Part shown: positions 25,610 through 33,669 of the stretch, piece by piece
How the letters are laid out: each line of letters begins with the position of its first letter
Numbering within the stretch: the stretch's first letter is position 1
Origin: Agrococcus pavilionensis RW1
Lineage (GTDB): Bacteria; Actinomycetota; Actinomycetes; Actinomycetales; Microbacteriaceae
Direction of reading: 5' to 3'
Length of the DNA: 64,000 nt
Assembly: GCF_000400485.1 (NCBI RefSeq)
Contig: NZ_ASHR01000010.1
Span: 1-64,000 of the forward strand
Made by a program: the position numbers and the translations under genes
The notes under the pieces: model-generated
What the model was told of the DNA's origin: nothing
Seen by the model: the letters and a program-made list of their open reading frames with translations, nothing else
The model's database searches: none

Positions 25610-26581
25610 ATGACGAGCATCGGCAGCCACGACGAGTCCCCGCACCTCCCTCACGCGCACGCCCTCACGTGGGGCGTCGCCGCGCTGCCCCACCGCGGCC
25701 CGAAGCGCGAGCTGAGCACCGAGCGCATCGTCGACGCGGCGATCGAGATCGCCGACGCCGACGGGCTCGAGGCGGTCAGCATGGGCAAGGTCGCGGCGGC
25801 GGTCGGCGTCGCGCCGATGTCGCTCTACCGCTACGTCACCGGCAAGGACGACCTGCTGCTGCTCATGTTCGACCGCGCGAGCGAGGTGACGGTGCCGAGC
25901 ACGGGCGGCTCGTGGCGCGAGCGCGTGAAGCAGTGGGCGCTGTTCGTGCGCGCGACCTACGACGCCCACCCCTGGCTCGCCGACCTGCCGCCGAGCGCGA
26001 CGCCCACGACGCCCAACCGGCTCGCGATCCTCGAGGCGGGCCTCGTCGCGCTCGAGGAGGTCGACGCGCCCGATCGCATGAAGGTGCCGACGCTGCTGCT
26101 GCTGCTCGGCTACATCGCCCTCTACGCGCGCGCGTCGAGCGACGCGGACGTCGACGACGAGGTGCGCCGCGCGCTGCCCGAGCTCGTCACCGACGAGCGC
26201 TTCCCGCTGCTCGCGCCCGCCGTGCGCGAGGGCATGTTCGAGCCGCGGCAACCCGACGACGGCCGCGGCTTCGGCTTCGGCCTCTCTCGGCTGCTCGACG
26301 GCATCGAGCGCTGGCTCGAGCGCAACGAGCCCGACGACGCCGACGAGCGCATGCCCGCCGCGATCGTCGCCGACAAGCAGGTGCGCGAGGCCGCGAAGGC
26401 CGTCGCCGAGGCGCGCGAGCAGCTGCGGCGCGCGGAGTCGAAGGCGGCGGATGCGGTGGCGAAGGCGACCGAGCGGCTGCGGGCTGCCGAGGCCAAGACC
26501 GAGGCCGCGGAGGCGAAGGCGGCCGCGAAGGCCGACGCGAAGGCTGCGAAGGCGGAGGCGAAGCGCGCGAAGCGCGACTGA
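25610..26581 (+). CDS. TetR-family regulator with Ala/Lys/Glu-rich C-terminal tail
   Basis: 323 residues. The HTH domain lies at about residues 34-82 (LSTERIVDAAIEIADADGLE, VAPMSLYRYVTGKDDLLLLM). The middle region, up to about 240, resembles the C-terminal ligand domain of tetracycline-repressor-like proteins. The last 75 residues are almost entirely Ala, Lys, Glu, Arg and Asp in heptad-like order (AEAKTEAAEAKAAAKADAK), predicted to be a single long helix or coiled coil with a basic end. Such a tail is unusual for TetR proteins and could add nonspecific DNA binding or oligomerisation. It probably shares a transcript with the upstream aldo/keto reductase. Confidence 0.8.
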   Translation: MTSIGSHDESPHLPHAHALTWGVAALPHRGPKRELSTERIVDAAIEIADADGLEAVSMGKVAAAVGVAPMSLYRYVTGKDDLLLLMFDRASEVTVPSTGGSWRERVKQWALFVRATYDAHPWLADLPPSATPTTPNRLAILEAGLVALEEVDAPDRMKVPTLLLLLGYIALYARASSDADVDDEVRRALPELVTDERFPLLAPAVREGMFEPRQPDDGRGFGFGLSRLLDGIERWLERNEPDDADERMPAAIVADKQVREAAKAVAEAREQLRRAESKAADAVAKATERLRAAEAKTEAAEAKAAAKADAKAAKAEAKRAKRD

Positions 26582-26593
26582 CCCTGTTTCGTT

Positions 26594-26630
26594 GGTCGAG
26601 TAGTCGGCCGAAGGCCGACGTATCGAGACC
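26594..26630. repeat. Dispersed palindromic repeat, copy between TetR and DUF4349 genes
   Basis: GGTCGAGTAG, then a GTCGGCC-GAA-GGCCGAC hairpin, then GTATCGAGACC. It starts 13 bases after the TetR stop and is likely to end that transcript. Same family as the copies at 19876, 22185 and 27582. Confidence 0.8.
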
Positions 26631-26694
26631 CAGACGCCCAACTCCAAAGAAAGGTTGGGCTGTGCTTCTGCCCCTCGCGAAGCACGCTGGAAGC

Positions 26695-27594
26695 ATGACC
26701 CGCAGACTCGCCCCGATGGCCGGCATACTGATCGCCGGCGCCGTCCTCCTCACCGGCTGCGGCGCGAGCGGCGCCTCGACCGGCTCCCCGCTCCTGCCGA
26801 CCACCGACCAGGGCGGCTTCCCCGAGTCCGCGCCCGACTTCGAGGAGTCGGCCGGCGGCGACAGCGGCGGCCTCCCCGAGCAGGACACCGACAACGATCG
26901 CGACGTCATCATCACCGGCGACGTGTCGATGCGCGCCGAGGACCCGATCACGACGGCGGATGCGGTGGCCGACGCCGTCGAGGCCCGTGACGGCTCGATC
27001 GACGCGCGCTCCGAGGGTGCGTCGACCGACTTCGAGCCGGCGTGGGCGACGCTCACCGTGCGGGTGCCGGCGCCGCAGGTCGAGGACCTCCTCACGGCGA
27101 TCCGCGGCCTCGGCGACGTCACCGCCGTCGACACGAAGGAGCAGCGCGTCGGCGCGCAGGTGCGCGACCTCGAGGTGCGGGTCAACGCGGCGCGAGCCTC
27201 GGTCGAGCGCCTCACCGAGCTGCTCGGCACGGCCGCGAATACCGACATCCTGCTCGACGTCGAGGCGCAGCTGACGCAGCGCACCTCGGAGCTCGAGCAG
27301 CTCCTCTCGCAGCAGCGCACGCTCGCCGACCAGCTCGCGATGTCGACGATCGACGTCAGCATCCGCGCGACGACGGTCGAGGGGCCGACGGGCACGCCGA
27401 GCTTCTGGGACGGACTCGTCGGCGGCTGGGGCGCGTTCCTCGCGTGGGGCGCCGCGTTCCTGTTCGGCCTCGGCCAAGCGGTGCCGACGCTCGTCGTCCT
27501 CGCGCTGCTCGCGCTGCTCGCCCTCGTCGTCGTGCGTCGGGTCATCAAGCGGATGCCGTCCCGTAAGACCGCTGCTCCCCCGGTCGTCGAGTAG
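26695..27594 (+). CDS. DUF4349 lipoprotein
   Basis: 299 residues. The signal peptide ends in a lipobox (VLLTGC, Cys22). A low-complexity linker precedes the DUF4349 domain: VIITGDVSMRAEDP, then VRVPAPQVEDLLTAIRGLGDV, then a coiled-coil segment with LEVRVNAARASVERL and LDVEAQLTQRTSELEQ. A membrane helix at about 245-285 and a basic tail end the protein. It should be anchored at the outer face by lipid and also cross the membrane near its C-terminus. The role is unknown. Its last codons and TAG stop (GTCGTCGAGTAG) are part of a dispersed palindromic repeat, so the present C-terminus may have been set by repeat insertion. Confidence 0.82.
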   Translation: MTRRLAPMAGILIAGAVLLTGCGASGASTGSPLLPTTDQGGFPESAPDFEESAGGDSGGLPEQDTDNDRDVIITGDVSMRAEDPITTADAVADAVEARDGSIDARSEGASTDFEPAWATLTVRVPAPQVEDLLTAIRGLGDVTAVDTKEQRVGAQVRDLEVRVNAARASVERLTELLGTAANTDILLDVEAQLTQRTSELEQLLSQQRTLADQLAMSTIDVSIRATTVEGPTGTPSFWDGLVGGWGAFLAWGAAFLFGLGQAVPTLVVLALLALLALVVVRRVIKRMPSRKTAAPPVVE

Positions 27595-27718
27595 GCCTGG
27601 AGGGCCGCATCGAGACGGGGGCGACGGGTCTCGATACGCACCTGCGGCGCTACTCGACCGACGGGGGTGGGGAGCGACCGGTCTCGACACGCGCCGGCGG
27701 CGCTACTCGACCAGCGGG
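27582..27718. repeat. Cluster of three dispersed palindromic repeats
   Basis: One inverted-type copy at 27582-27616 (GGTCGTCGAGTAGGCC...CATCGAGAC) and two direct copies at 27627-27665 and 27680-27718 (GGTCTCGATACG or GGTCTCGACACG, variable GC-rich centre, CTACTCGACC). Opposed copies can fold into a large cruciform or hairpin and probably terminate the DUF4349 transcript. The first copy overlaps the end of that gene and provides its stop. Beyond the repeats, 27719-27811 holds the leader of the protease gene. Confidence 0.85.
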
Positions 27719-27811
27719 TGGGGGCGAAAGTTCTAGCCGAGGTTGAACCCCTCCGCTACGCTCATCCTGGCCCCAGCCTGTTCTGATACTCCGACCGTCA
27801 CGAGGTCCGCT

Positions 27812-29500
27812 TTGTCCCGCCGCCGCTCCCTGCTCTACGCCGCCCTGGCGACGCTCGGTCTCAGCACCGTGCTCGTCGTGGCACCCGCCGCGCCGCCCGC
27901 GATCTCGTCAGAGCAACTCGCTCAGACGCAGGAGGCGCACCTCGCGGTGATCGACGAGATCTCGATGTGGGATGCGCGCTCCCCGCACCCGCGCATCGGC
28001 ACGGTCTCGGGCGACCCGGTCGCCGGCACGATCGAGATCGGCTGGGCGGGTCCCGTGCCGTCCGAGGTCCGGGCGATCGCCGACGACGCGGCGACCCGCG
28101 GCATCGACATCACCTTCGTGGCGCAGGAGGCGAGCGAGGCCGAGCTGGTCGAGCTCGCTCACGCGCTCGCCGCATCCATGCCCGCCGACGGCGCGTTCGC
28201 CATCGGCATCGGCGCCGACTCCCTCTCGGTCGAGGTGCCGACGCCCGAGGCCGCGGAGGCGGCCGGCACGGAGCCGATCGCGCTCGAGGGCGAGGTGCTC
28301 GAGGTCATCGACGAGACCGAGCAGGCCGCCGAGCAGCTCGGCGCGACGGTCACGGTCGAGGAGACCGACACCGTGCCGACGACCACCGCCGTGACCGAGC
28401 TCGCGCAGGGTCAGCCGGTCGACGCATCCGCCGCCCTCTTCGCCGGCCGCTCGAACGACTCGGCCGAGGTGTCGGGCGGGATGCGCGTGCAGACGCAGTT
28501 CGCGAGCGGCTCGTGGGTGGGCTGCACGTCGGGCTTCACCGGCTTCTACGGCCACCAGCCGGTGATCGTCACCGCGGCGCACTGCAGCGACTTCCGCGAC
28601 GGCCGCGCGGTGCGGAACGCCGCCGGCACCCGCATCGGCACCTCCGACCTCGTGGCCGAGCTCAACGACGGCGCCCGCCCGTACGACCTCGGCACGATCG
28701 CGCTGTCGTACGACACCCGCACGCTGCCACGCATCTACACGAGCGAGACCGCGACCGTCAGCATCACCGACACCCAGCTCTCGTTCCCGCCCGCGGGCTA
28801 CCAGCTGTGCTCGTCGGGCCAGGTGACGGGCTGGAAGTGCAACATGACGACGGGCGCCGCCTACGTCGCCTGCTACGGCACCGAGTGCATGAACGTGCAG
28901 GAGGTGCGGGCGAGCAGCGGGAACGCGTTCTGCCGCGGCGACTCCGGCGGCCCGGTCGTCAGCACGCCGAGCTCGGGCGGCGCGATCGCCGTCGGCGTCG
29001 TGTCGGGCCTGCGCGGCACGAACGTCACGTGCTCCGATCGCGGGCTCATCGCGCCGATGTCGCAGCTCATGGCGACGATCCCCGGCCTGCAGCTCCACAC
29101 CGTCAGCGGCAGCGTCGCGGGCGACGCGCCCATCGCCATCCTCGACCGCATCAACGCCGAGCGCCGGGCCGCCGGCGTCGCCCCGCTGTCGCAGGATGGG
29201 TGCCTCAGCAGCATGGCGCAGGGCTGGTCGGCCACGATGGCCGCGACCTCGGCGACCGGCAGCGCGCACAACCCCAACCTCAACGCGCAGGCCCGCGGCT
29301 GCGCCATGCTCGGCTGGGGCGAGAACGTCGGCCGCACCTCCGGCTCGGCCGTCGCCCCGAACGGGATCATGGACGCCTGGATGGCCTCCTCCGCCCACCG
29401 CGCCAACCTGCTGAGCACGTCGTTCACCCACGTCGGCATCGGCGTCGAGCGCGGCTCGAACGGCTACTGGTACTACGTGCTCGACTTCGGCCGCCGCTGA
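27812..29500 (+). CDS. Secreted trypsin-like serine protease fused to a CAP/SCP domain
   Basis: 562 residues with TTG 27812 as start. GAGG lies six bases upstream and the protein then begins with a compact signal peptide (SRRRSLLYAALATLGLSTV). TTG 27743 would add 23 residues that do not look like a signal. A pro-region of about 190 residues precedes an S1-type protease domain with the complete triad His257 (TAAHC), Asp292 (YDLGT) and Ser378 (GDSGGP). Residues about 440-562 form a CAP/SCP (PR-1-like) domain with ILDRINAERRAAG, SAHNP, GENVG and WMASSAHRANLL. Each domain is common, but the fusion is unusual. It is probably secreted; the CAP part may bind wall or lipid ligands. Confidence 0.85.
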   Translation: MSRRRSLLYAALATLGLSTVLVVAPAAPPAISSEQLAQTQEAHLAVIDEISMWDARSPHPRIGTVSGDPVAGTIEIGWAGPVPSEVRAIADDAATRGIDITFVAQEASEAELVELAHALAASMPADGAFAIGIGADSLSVEVPTPEAAEAAGTEPIALEGEVLEVIDETEQAAEQLGATVTVEETDTVPTTTAVTELAQGQPVDASAALFAGRSNDSAEVSGGMRVQTQFASGSWVGCTSGFTGFYGHQPVIVTAAHCSDFRDGRAVRNAAGTRIGTSDLVAELNDGARPYDLGTIALSYDTRTLPRIYTSETATVSITDTQLSFPPAGYQLCSSGQVTGWKCNMTTGAAYVACYGTECMNVQEVRASSGNAFCRGDSGGPVVSTPSSGGAIAVGVVSGLRGTNVTCSDRGLIAPMSQLMATIPGLQLHTVSGSVAGDAPIAILDRINAERRAAGVAPLSQDGCLSSMAQGWSATMAATSATGSAHNPNLNAQARGCAMLGWGENVGRTSGSAVAPNGIMDAWMASSAHRANLLSTSFTHVGIGVERGSNGYWYYVLDFGRR

Positions 29501-29553
29501 GCTGACCGACCCCACTCTGCCAACGCTCAACCAGCGCAGGCAGACTGACCCGC

Positions 29554-30882
29554 ATGAGCGCATCCCTGCCCTTCGACGCTCCCGAGGTCACCGACGCGAT
29601 CGCCGCATGGATGCCCTCCACTCGCTGGTACCCGCTCAAGGGCCAGCAGGCAGACGCCTCGCTCGCCCACGCCTACCCGCTCGGCGACGACGCCGCGATC
29701 CTGCTGCTGCGCGCCGGCGACGCCCTGCTGCAGGTGCCGGTCGCCTGGCGCGACGAGCCGGGCGCCGCGCACATCGCGCAGCTCGACGGCCGCTGGCTCG
29801 TGGATGCCTGCCACGATCCGGATGCGGTGCAGGCGATCCTCGACGTCGCCTCCGGCGCGCGGGCGGTCACCGACCTCGAGGGCGACACGGCGGGCGAGCC
29901 GCCGGCTCCCGCGGGCGCGAGCCGCGTCGTGAGCGGCGAGCAGTCGAACACCTCGATCATCGGCGGAGACGGCAGCTGGATCGCGAAGGTCTTCCGCGTC
30001 GTCCACCCCGGCGACAACCCCGACGTCGTCGTGACGGGTGCCCTCACGCGCGCGGGTTCGAAGCCCGTGCCCGCACTGCTCGCCTCGCTCCGCGCCCGCT
30101 GGCCGGTCGGCGACGCCTTCGTCACCGGCCACCTGCTCGCCGTCTCCGAGTTCGTCAGCGGCGCCGACGACGCGTGGGAACTCTATCGGCAGCACGCGCT
30201 CGCGACGCTCCGCGGCGAGGAGCGAGAGGCGCCCGACGCCCGCGCGCTCGGCACCGCCGTCGCGACCGTGCACCGCGACCTCGCCGCGGCGCTCGGCACG
30301 GCGGCGGCGACCGAGGCCGACACCCACAGCTTCATCAGCGGCCTCGAGCAGCGGCTCGGCTGGGCCCGCGAGCAGGCGGCCGACGCGCTCGCCGACCTCG
30401 ACGACGAGCTCGGCCGCGCCAAGGAGCAGCTTCGCGAGATCCGCTCGATCGGCGAGCTGCAGCACATCCACGGCGACCTGCACCTCGGCCAGGTGCTGCG
30501 CTCGAGCGCCGGCGACTGGCTGCTGCTCGACTTCGAGGGCGAGCCGCTGCGACCCATGCACGAGCGCGCGATCCGCGAGCCGCGGCTGCGCGACGTCGTC
30601 GGCATGCTCCGCTCGTTCGACTACGCCGCCGGCTCGGCGCAGCAGGAGCTGCCCGATGCCGACCCCGCGATCGCCGACGCGTGGGTCGAGCAGCGGCAGC
30701 GGGAGTTCCTAGCCGGCTACGCGGATGCCGCGGGCCCGGTGGACGAGCACGACCCCGTCTTCCGCGCGCTCCTGCTCGACAAGGCGCTCTACGAGGTGGT
30801 CTACGAGGTGCGGAACCGCCCCGACTGGCTGCAGGTGCCGCTCGAGGCCGTCCGCCGCCTCCTCCGCCCCTCCGCCGCCTGA
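29554..30882 (+). CDS. mak: Maltokinase
   Basis: 442 residues, matching the actinobacterial maltokinase (Pep2) family that makes maltose 1-phosphate from maltose and ATP for the GlgE glucan route. The N-terminal cap domain includes WMPSTRWYPLKGQ. The aminoglycoside-phosphotransferase-like kinase core has HIHGDLHLGQVLRS (catalytic loop, near residue 306) and WLLLDFEGEPLRP (metal-binding Asp). The C-terminal helix LDKALYEVVYEVRNRPDW is a family hallmark. treS and glgE are not in the window, so the gene stands alone here. CAGACT lies seven bases before the ATG, compatible with a leaderless message. Confidence 0.9.
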   Translation: MSASLPFDAPEVTDAIAAWMPSTRWYPLKGQQADASLAHAYPLGDDAAILLLRAGDALLQVPVAWRDEPGAAHIAQLDGRWLVDACHDPDAVQAILDVASGARAVTDLEGDTAGEPPAPAGASRVVSGEQSNTSIIGGDGSWIAKVFRVVHPGDNPDVVVTGALTRAGSKPVPALLASLRARWPVGDAFVTGHLLAVSEFVSGADDAWELYRQHALATLRGEEREAPDARALGTAVATVHRDLAAALGTAAATEADTHSFISGLEQRLGWAREQAADALADLDDELGRAKEQLREIRSIGELQHIHGDLHLGQVLRSSAGDWLLLDFEGEPLRPMHERAIREPRLRDVVGMLRSFDYAAGSAQQELPDADPAIADAWVEQRQREFLAGYADAAGPVDEHDPVFRALLLDKALYEVVYEVRNRPDWLQVPLEAVRRLLRPSAA

Positions 30883-30975
30883 ACCGGGCGCGGGCGCTCC
30901 TCGGCCAGCGCTGAGCCACGCCGGGCGGCCCGTCCGCTACGGTGCCCCTAGCAACGCCTGGGAGGAGGGGCACGG

Positions 30976-31038
30976 ATGCTCGTCGCGCGCCCTCCGCACC
31001 GGCGCGAGTCAGCACGCCCCGCGGGCCCGGTGGGCTGA
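30976..31038 (+). CDS. Possible 20-residue leader peptide upstream of the polymerase gene
   Basis: An ATG preceded by the very strong GGAGGAGGGG opens a 20-codon frame, MLVARPPHRRESARPAGPVG, ending at TGA 31036-31038. The GTG of the Wzy-like gene follows ten bases later, and the GAGG that serves it overlaps the leader stop codon. The arrangement suggests translational coupling or leader-peptide control. It is too short to be sure that it is translated. A TACGGT hexamer at 30938-30943 is a possible -10 element. The rest of 30883-30975 shows nothing else. Confidence 0.4.
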   Translation: MLVARPPHRRESARPAGPVG

Positions 31039-31048
31039 GGCGCCGAGC

Positions 31049-32389
31049 GTGGCGATGCTCTCCGACCGCGGCCGGTTGACGGCGCCTGCCATCCCCGAGC
31101 GCCCCGCCCGCCGCGAGCGCCGCCACGTGCTGCTGACGCTCACGATCCTCGCGCTGCCCTTCTCCTACGTGCCGCTCGAGCTGCTGCCGGGCAAGGTGAG
31201 CGTCACCCTCGCCGTCTTCGCGCTCGTCGCGGCCACGGGCATCCGCTACGGCGTGCTGCGCCGGCGCGTCGTGCCGCTCGAAGGGGTCACGCTCGCGCTC
31301 TCGGCCTTCATCCTCGTGCGGCTCACCGCGATCGCCGCGCTCGAAGGGGCGCCGATCGACTGGGTCGATGCCCTGAGCTCGGCGCTCGCACCGCTCGGCG
31401 GCGTCGTGCTCTTCCGCATCGCGCAGCGCCCCGACGTGAAGGACGCGTGCCTGAGGGCGCTGCGGTGGATGCTGCTGCTGCTCGCGATGGTCGCGCTCTA
31501 CCAGGAGGCGGCGGGCCTCGCATGGCTGCAGGGCCGCGGCTACGCGGAGGGCTTCTACTACTTCACGTTCGAGGGCACCTACCGGCCGTTCGGCACCTTC
31601 CTCTCCCCCACGGTCTTCGGCGCGTTCCTCGCCGTCGCGGGCTCGGCGCTCGTGTGCATGTCGCGCACCGTGCGCGACGCGCTCGTCTCGCTCGCGATCG
31701 TCGCCGTGCCGCTCGCGCTCACGCAGACGCGCGCCGCGTGGATCGCGTTCGCCCTCGCCCTCGCCGTCGGCTGGCTGCTGCGCAGCCGCGCCCGCCCCGT
31801 GCACCTCACGCTCGGCATCGCGGCCGCCGTGTGGGGCGCGGCGTTCGTCGTCTGGCTCGTGCCGAGCGCCGTCGACGCGCTCGTCGAGCGGCTCGCGACC
31901 ATCAGCGACGCGGGCTTCAGCTCGAACCTCGCGCGCGTGCGGCTGTGGGAGGGCACGGTCGAGGCGACACTCGACGGGTCGCCGCTCGTCGGGTTCCCCG
32001 CCGAGCGCTTCACGTCGCTGGTCGGCGCGCTCGCCGGTCAGTACGCCGACTTCGGCCACGCCCACAGCAACTACCTCCAGCTGCTGTTCCTCTACGGCCT
32101 CATCGGCCTCGCGCTCTTCGTCGCGATCCTCGTCATCGCCCTCATCGGCGCGCTCCGCGACGTCACGACCGCCGCCGCGACCGGCGCGCCGTGGGCCTAC
32201 GGCGCGGTCGCGGCGCTCGTCGCCTTCGCCGTCGACTCAGCGTTCGAGACGAGCTGGACGAGCTTCTCGGTCGTCGCGGTGCTCTACTTCGTGCTCGGCC
32301 TGGGCTCGACGGCCGCCCGCGGCACGGCACGCTCGATGGAGCCGATTCGGGCGGATGCGCTTCCTTCGGCCCGCGGCTGGGTGCGGTAG
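31049..32389 (+). CDS. O-antigen ligase/polymerase-like (Wzy-type) membrane protein
   Basis: 446 residues, GTG 31049 with GAGG eight bases upstream. About 10-12 membrane helices are present, with a large external loop before the last third: TYRPFGTFLSPTVFGAFLAV, then WEGTVEATLDGSPLVGFPAE, then ADFGHAHSNYLQLLFLYGLI. The GHAHSNYL motif and preceding Arg-rich loop are characteristic of the Wzy_C/O-antigen ligase family, which joins repeat units of surface polysaccharides at the outer face of the membrane. It opens the polysaccharide locus and is followed four bases later by a glycosyltransferase gene. Confidence 0.85.
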   Translation: MAMLSDRGRLTAPAIPERPARRERRHVLLTLTILALPFSYVPLELLPGKVSVTLAVFALVAATGIRYGVLRRRVVPLEGVTLALSAFILVRLTAIAALEGAPIDWVDALSSALAPLGGVVLFRIAQRPDVKDACLRALRWMLLLLAMVALYQEAAGLAWLQGRGYAEGFYYFTFEGTYRPFGTFLSPTVFGAFLAVAGSALVCMSRTVRDALVSLAIVAVPLALTQTRAAWIAFALALAVGWLLRSRARPVHLTLGIAAAVWGAAFVVWLVPSAVDALVERLATISDAGFSSNLARVRLWEGTVEATLDGSPLVGFPAERFTSLVGALAGQYADFGHAHSNYLQLLFLYGLIGLALFVAILVIALIGALRDVTTAAATGAPWAYGAVAALVAFAVDSAFETSWTSFSVVAVLYFVLGLGSTAARGTARSMEPIRADALPSARGWVR

Positions 32390-32393
32390 GCGG

Positions 32394-33533
32394 GTGGTCA
32401 CCCAAGGCGGAGGCCGCCCGCTGCGCGTGCTGCTCGTCACGCCCGACTTCCCGCCGGGCGTCGGCGGCGTGCAGAGCGTCATGCACCGGATCGCGGCCGC
32501 GATGCCGAACGCCGACGTCACGGTGCTGACACCCGATGCACCCGGAGCGGCGGCATTCGACCGGACCGCCAGCGTGCGCGTGCGGCGCGTGCGGGTACCC
32601 GCCGGGCCGCCGAAGCTGCGCAGCGCCGCCTTCAACGCGCGCGGACTCTTCGCGATCCGCGGCCTGCGACCCGACGTCGTGCTCAGCGGCCACATCGCAT
32701 CGAGCCCGCTCGGCATCGCCGCGGCGCGGCTCCACCGCGTGCCGTTCGTCGTCTACGCGCACGGGAAGGAAGTGCTCGGCCACCCCGCGCTGGCGGCGTG
32801 GGCGCTGCGGAGCTCGGCCGGCGCGGTCGCTGTGAGCCGCTTCACGCGCGGTCTGCTGCTCGAGACGGTCGGCGGCCGACCGCATCCGCCCGTCCACGTC
32901 ATCCACCCCGGCGTCGAGATCCCGCCAGGCCCGGCGCCGGAGCGCCTGGAGCGAGCCGGCCGCCCGTTCACGATGGTGACGGTCGGCCGCCTGCGCGACC
33001 GCTACAAGGGGCACGACGTCGTGCTCGAGGCGCTGCCGCGCGTGCTCGAGCGGCTCCCGGATGCGCGCTGGATCGTGATCGGCGACGGCCGGCAGCGGGC
33101 CGAGCTCGAGGCGCGCGCCGCACGGCTCGGCGTCGCCCACGCTGTGTCGTTCCTCGGCGCGGTGCCCGACGCCGAGAAGGATGCGAAGCTGCGCGAGGCC
33201 GATGTCTTCGTGATGCCCGCGCGCTACCCCGCGGGCGAGGTCGCGGTCGAGGGCTTCGCGATCGTCTACCTCGAGGCCGCCGCGTGGGGCGTCCCGGCGA
33301 TCGCCGGCGACGTCGGCGGCCCGCGAGAGGCGGTCGTCGACGGCGAGACGAGCCTGCTCGTCGACCCCGAGTCCCCGGAGCGCATCGCCGAGGCGATCCT
33401 CTCGCTCGCCGAGGACCCGGCGCGGAGGCGCCGCCTCGGCGATCGAGCACGTCGACGCGCTGCCGCGGAGTTCACGTGGGAGCACGTCGCCGGGCAGCTC
33501 GAGCGGCTGCTGCGACTGGTGGCGCAGCGCTAG
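32394..33533 (+). CDS. Family 4 glycosyltransferase
   Basis: 379 residues from GTG 32394, four bases after the preceding stop. A GT-B fold is clear: N-terminal LRVLLVTPDFPPGVGGVQSV, a central VTVGRLRDRYKGHDVVLEAL, and the donor-binding end with PARYPAGEVAVEGFAIVYLEAAAWG (the E-x7-E region) and GPREAVVDGETSLLVDPES. It transfers a sugar, probably mannose- or rhamnose-type given the gmd/rmd genes just downstream, from a nucleotide donor to a growing lipid-linked oligosaccharide. The exact linkage cannot be told. Confidence 0.88.
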   Translation: MVTQGGGRPLRVLLVTPDFPPGVGGVQSVMHRIAAAMPNADVTVLTPDAPGAAAFDRTASVRVRRVRVPAGPPKLRSAAFNARGLFAIRGLRPDVVLSGHIASSPLGIAAARLHRVPFVVYAHGKEVLGHPALAAWALRSSAGAVAVSRFTRGLLLETVGGRPHPPVHVIHPGVEIPPGPAPERLERAGRPFTMVTVGRLRDRYKGHDVVLEALPRVLERLPDARWIVIGDGRQRAELEARAARLGVAHAVSFLGAVPDAEKDAKLREADVFVMPARYPAGEVAVEGFAIVYLEAAAWGVPAIAGDVGGPREAVVDGETSLLVDPESPERIAEAILSLAEDPARRRRLGDRARRRAAAEFTWEHVAGQLERLLRLVAQR

Positions 33534-33669
33534 CGAAGCCCAGGTTCGTCCCCCATCGCTCATGGTTGGCTCAAGCGCGAGACAGGGGGAATCCTCAGCA
33601 GTTACGCTCCGGCTCAATCGTTCTCCACAGCGCGGTGGTCACGAACCGGCTCCAACGAAGGGCAGGCGG

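Noticed and set aside
27582-27718. Repeats considered as a mini-CRISPR or insertion-sequence ends
   Set aside because: Copies are in opposite orientations with GC-rich hairpin centres and no transposase between them. They match the dispersed palindromic (REP-like) family seen elsewhere in the window.
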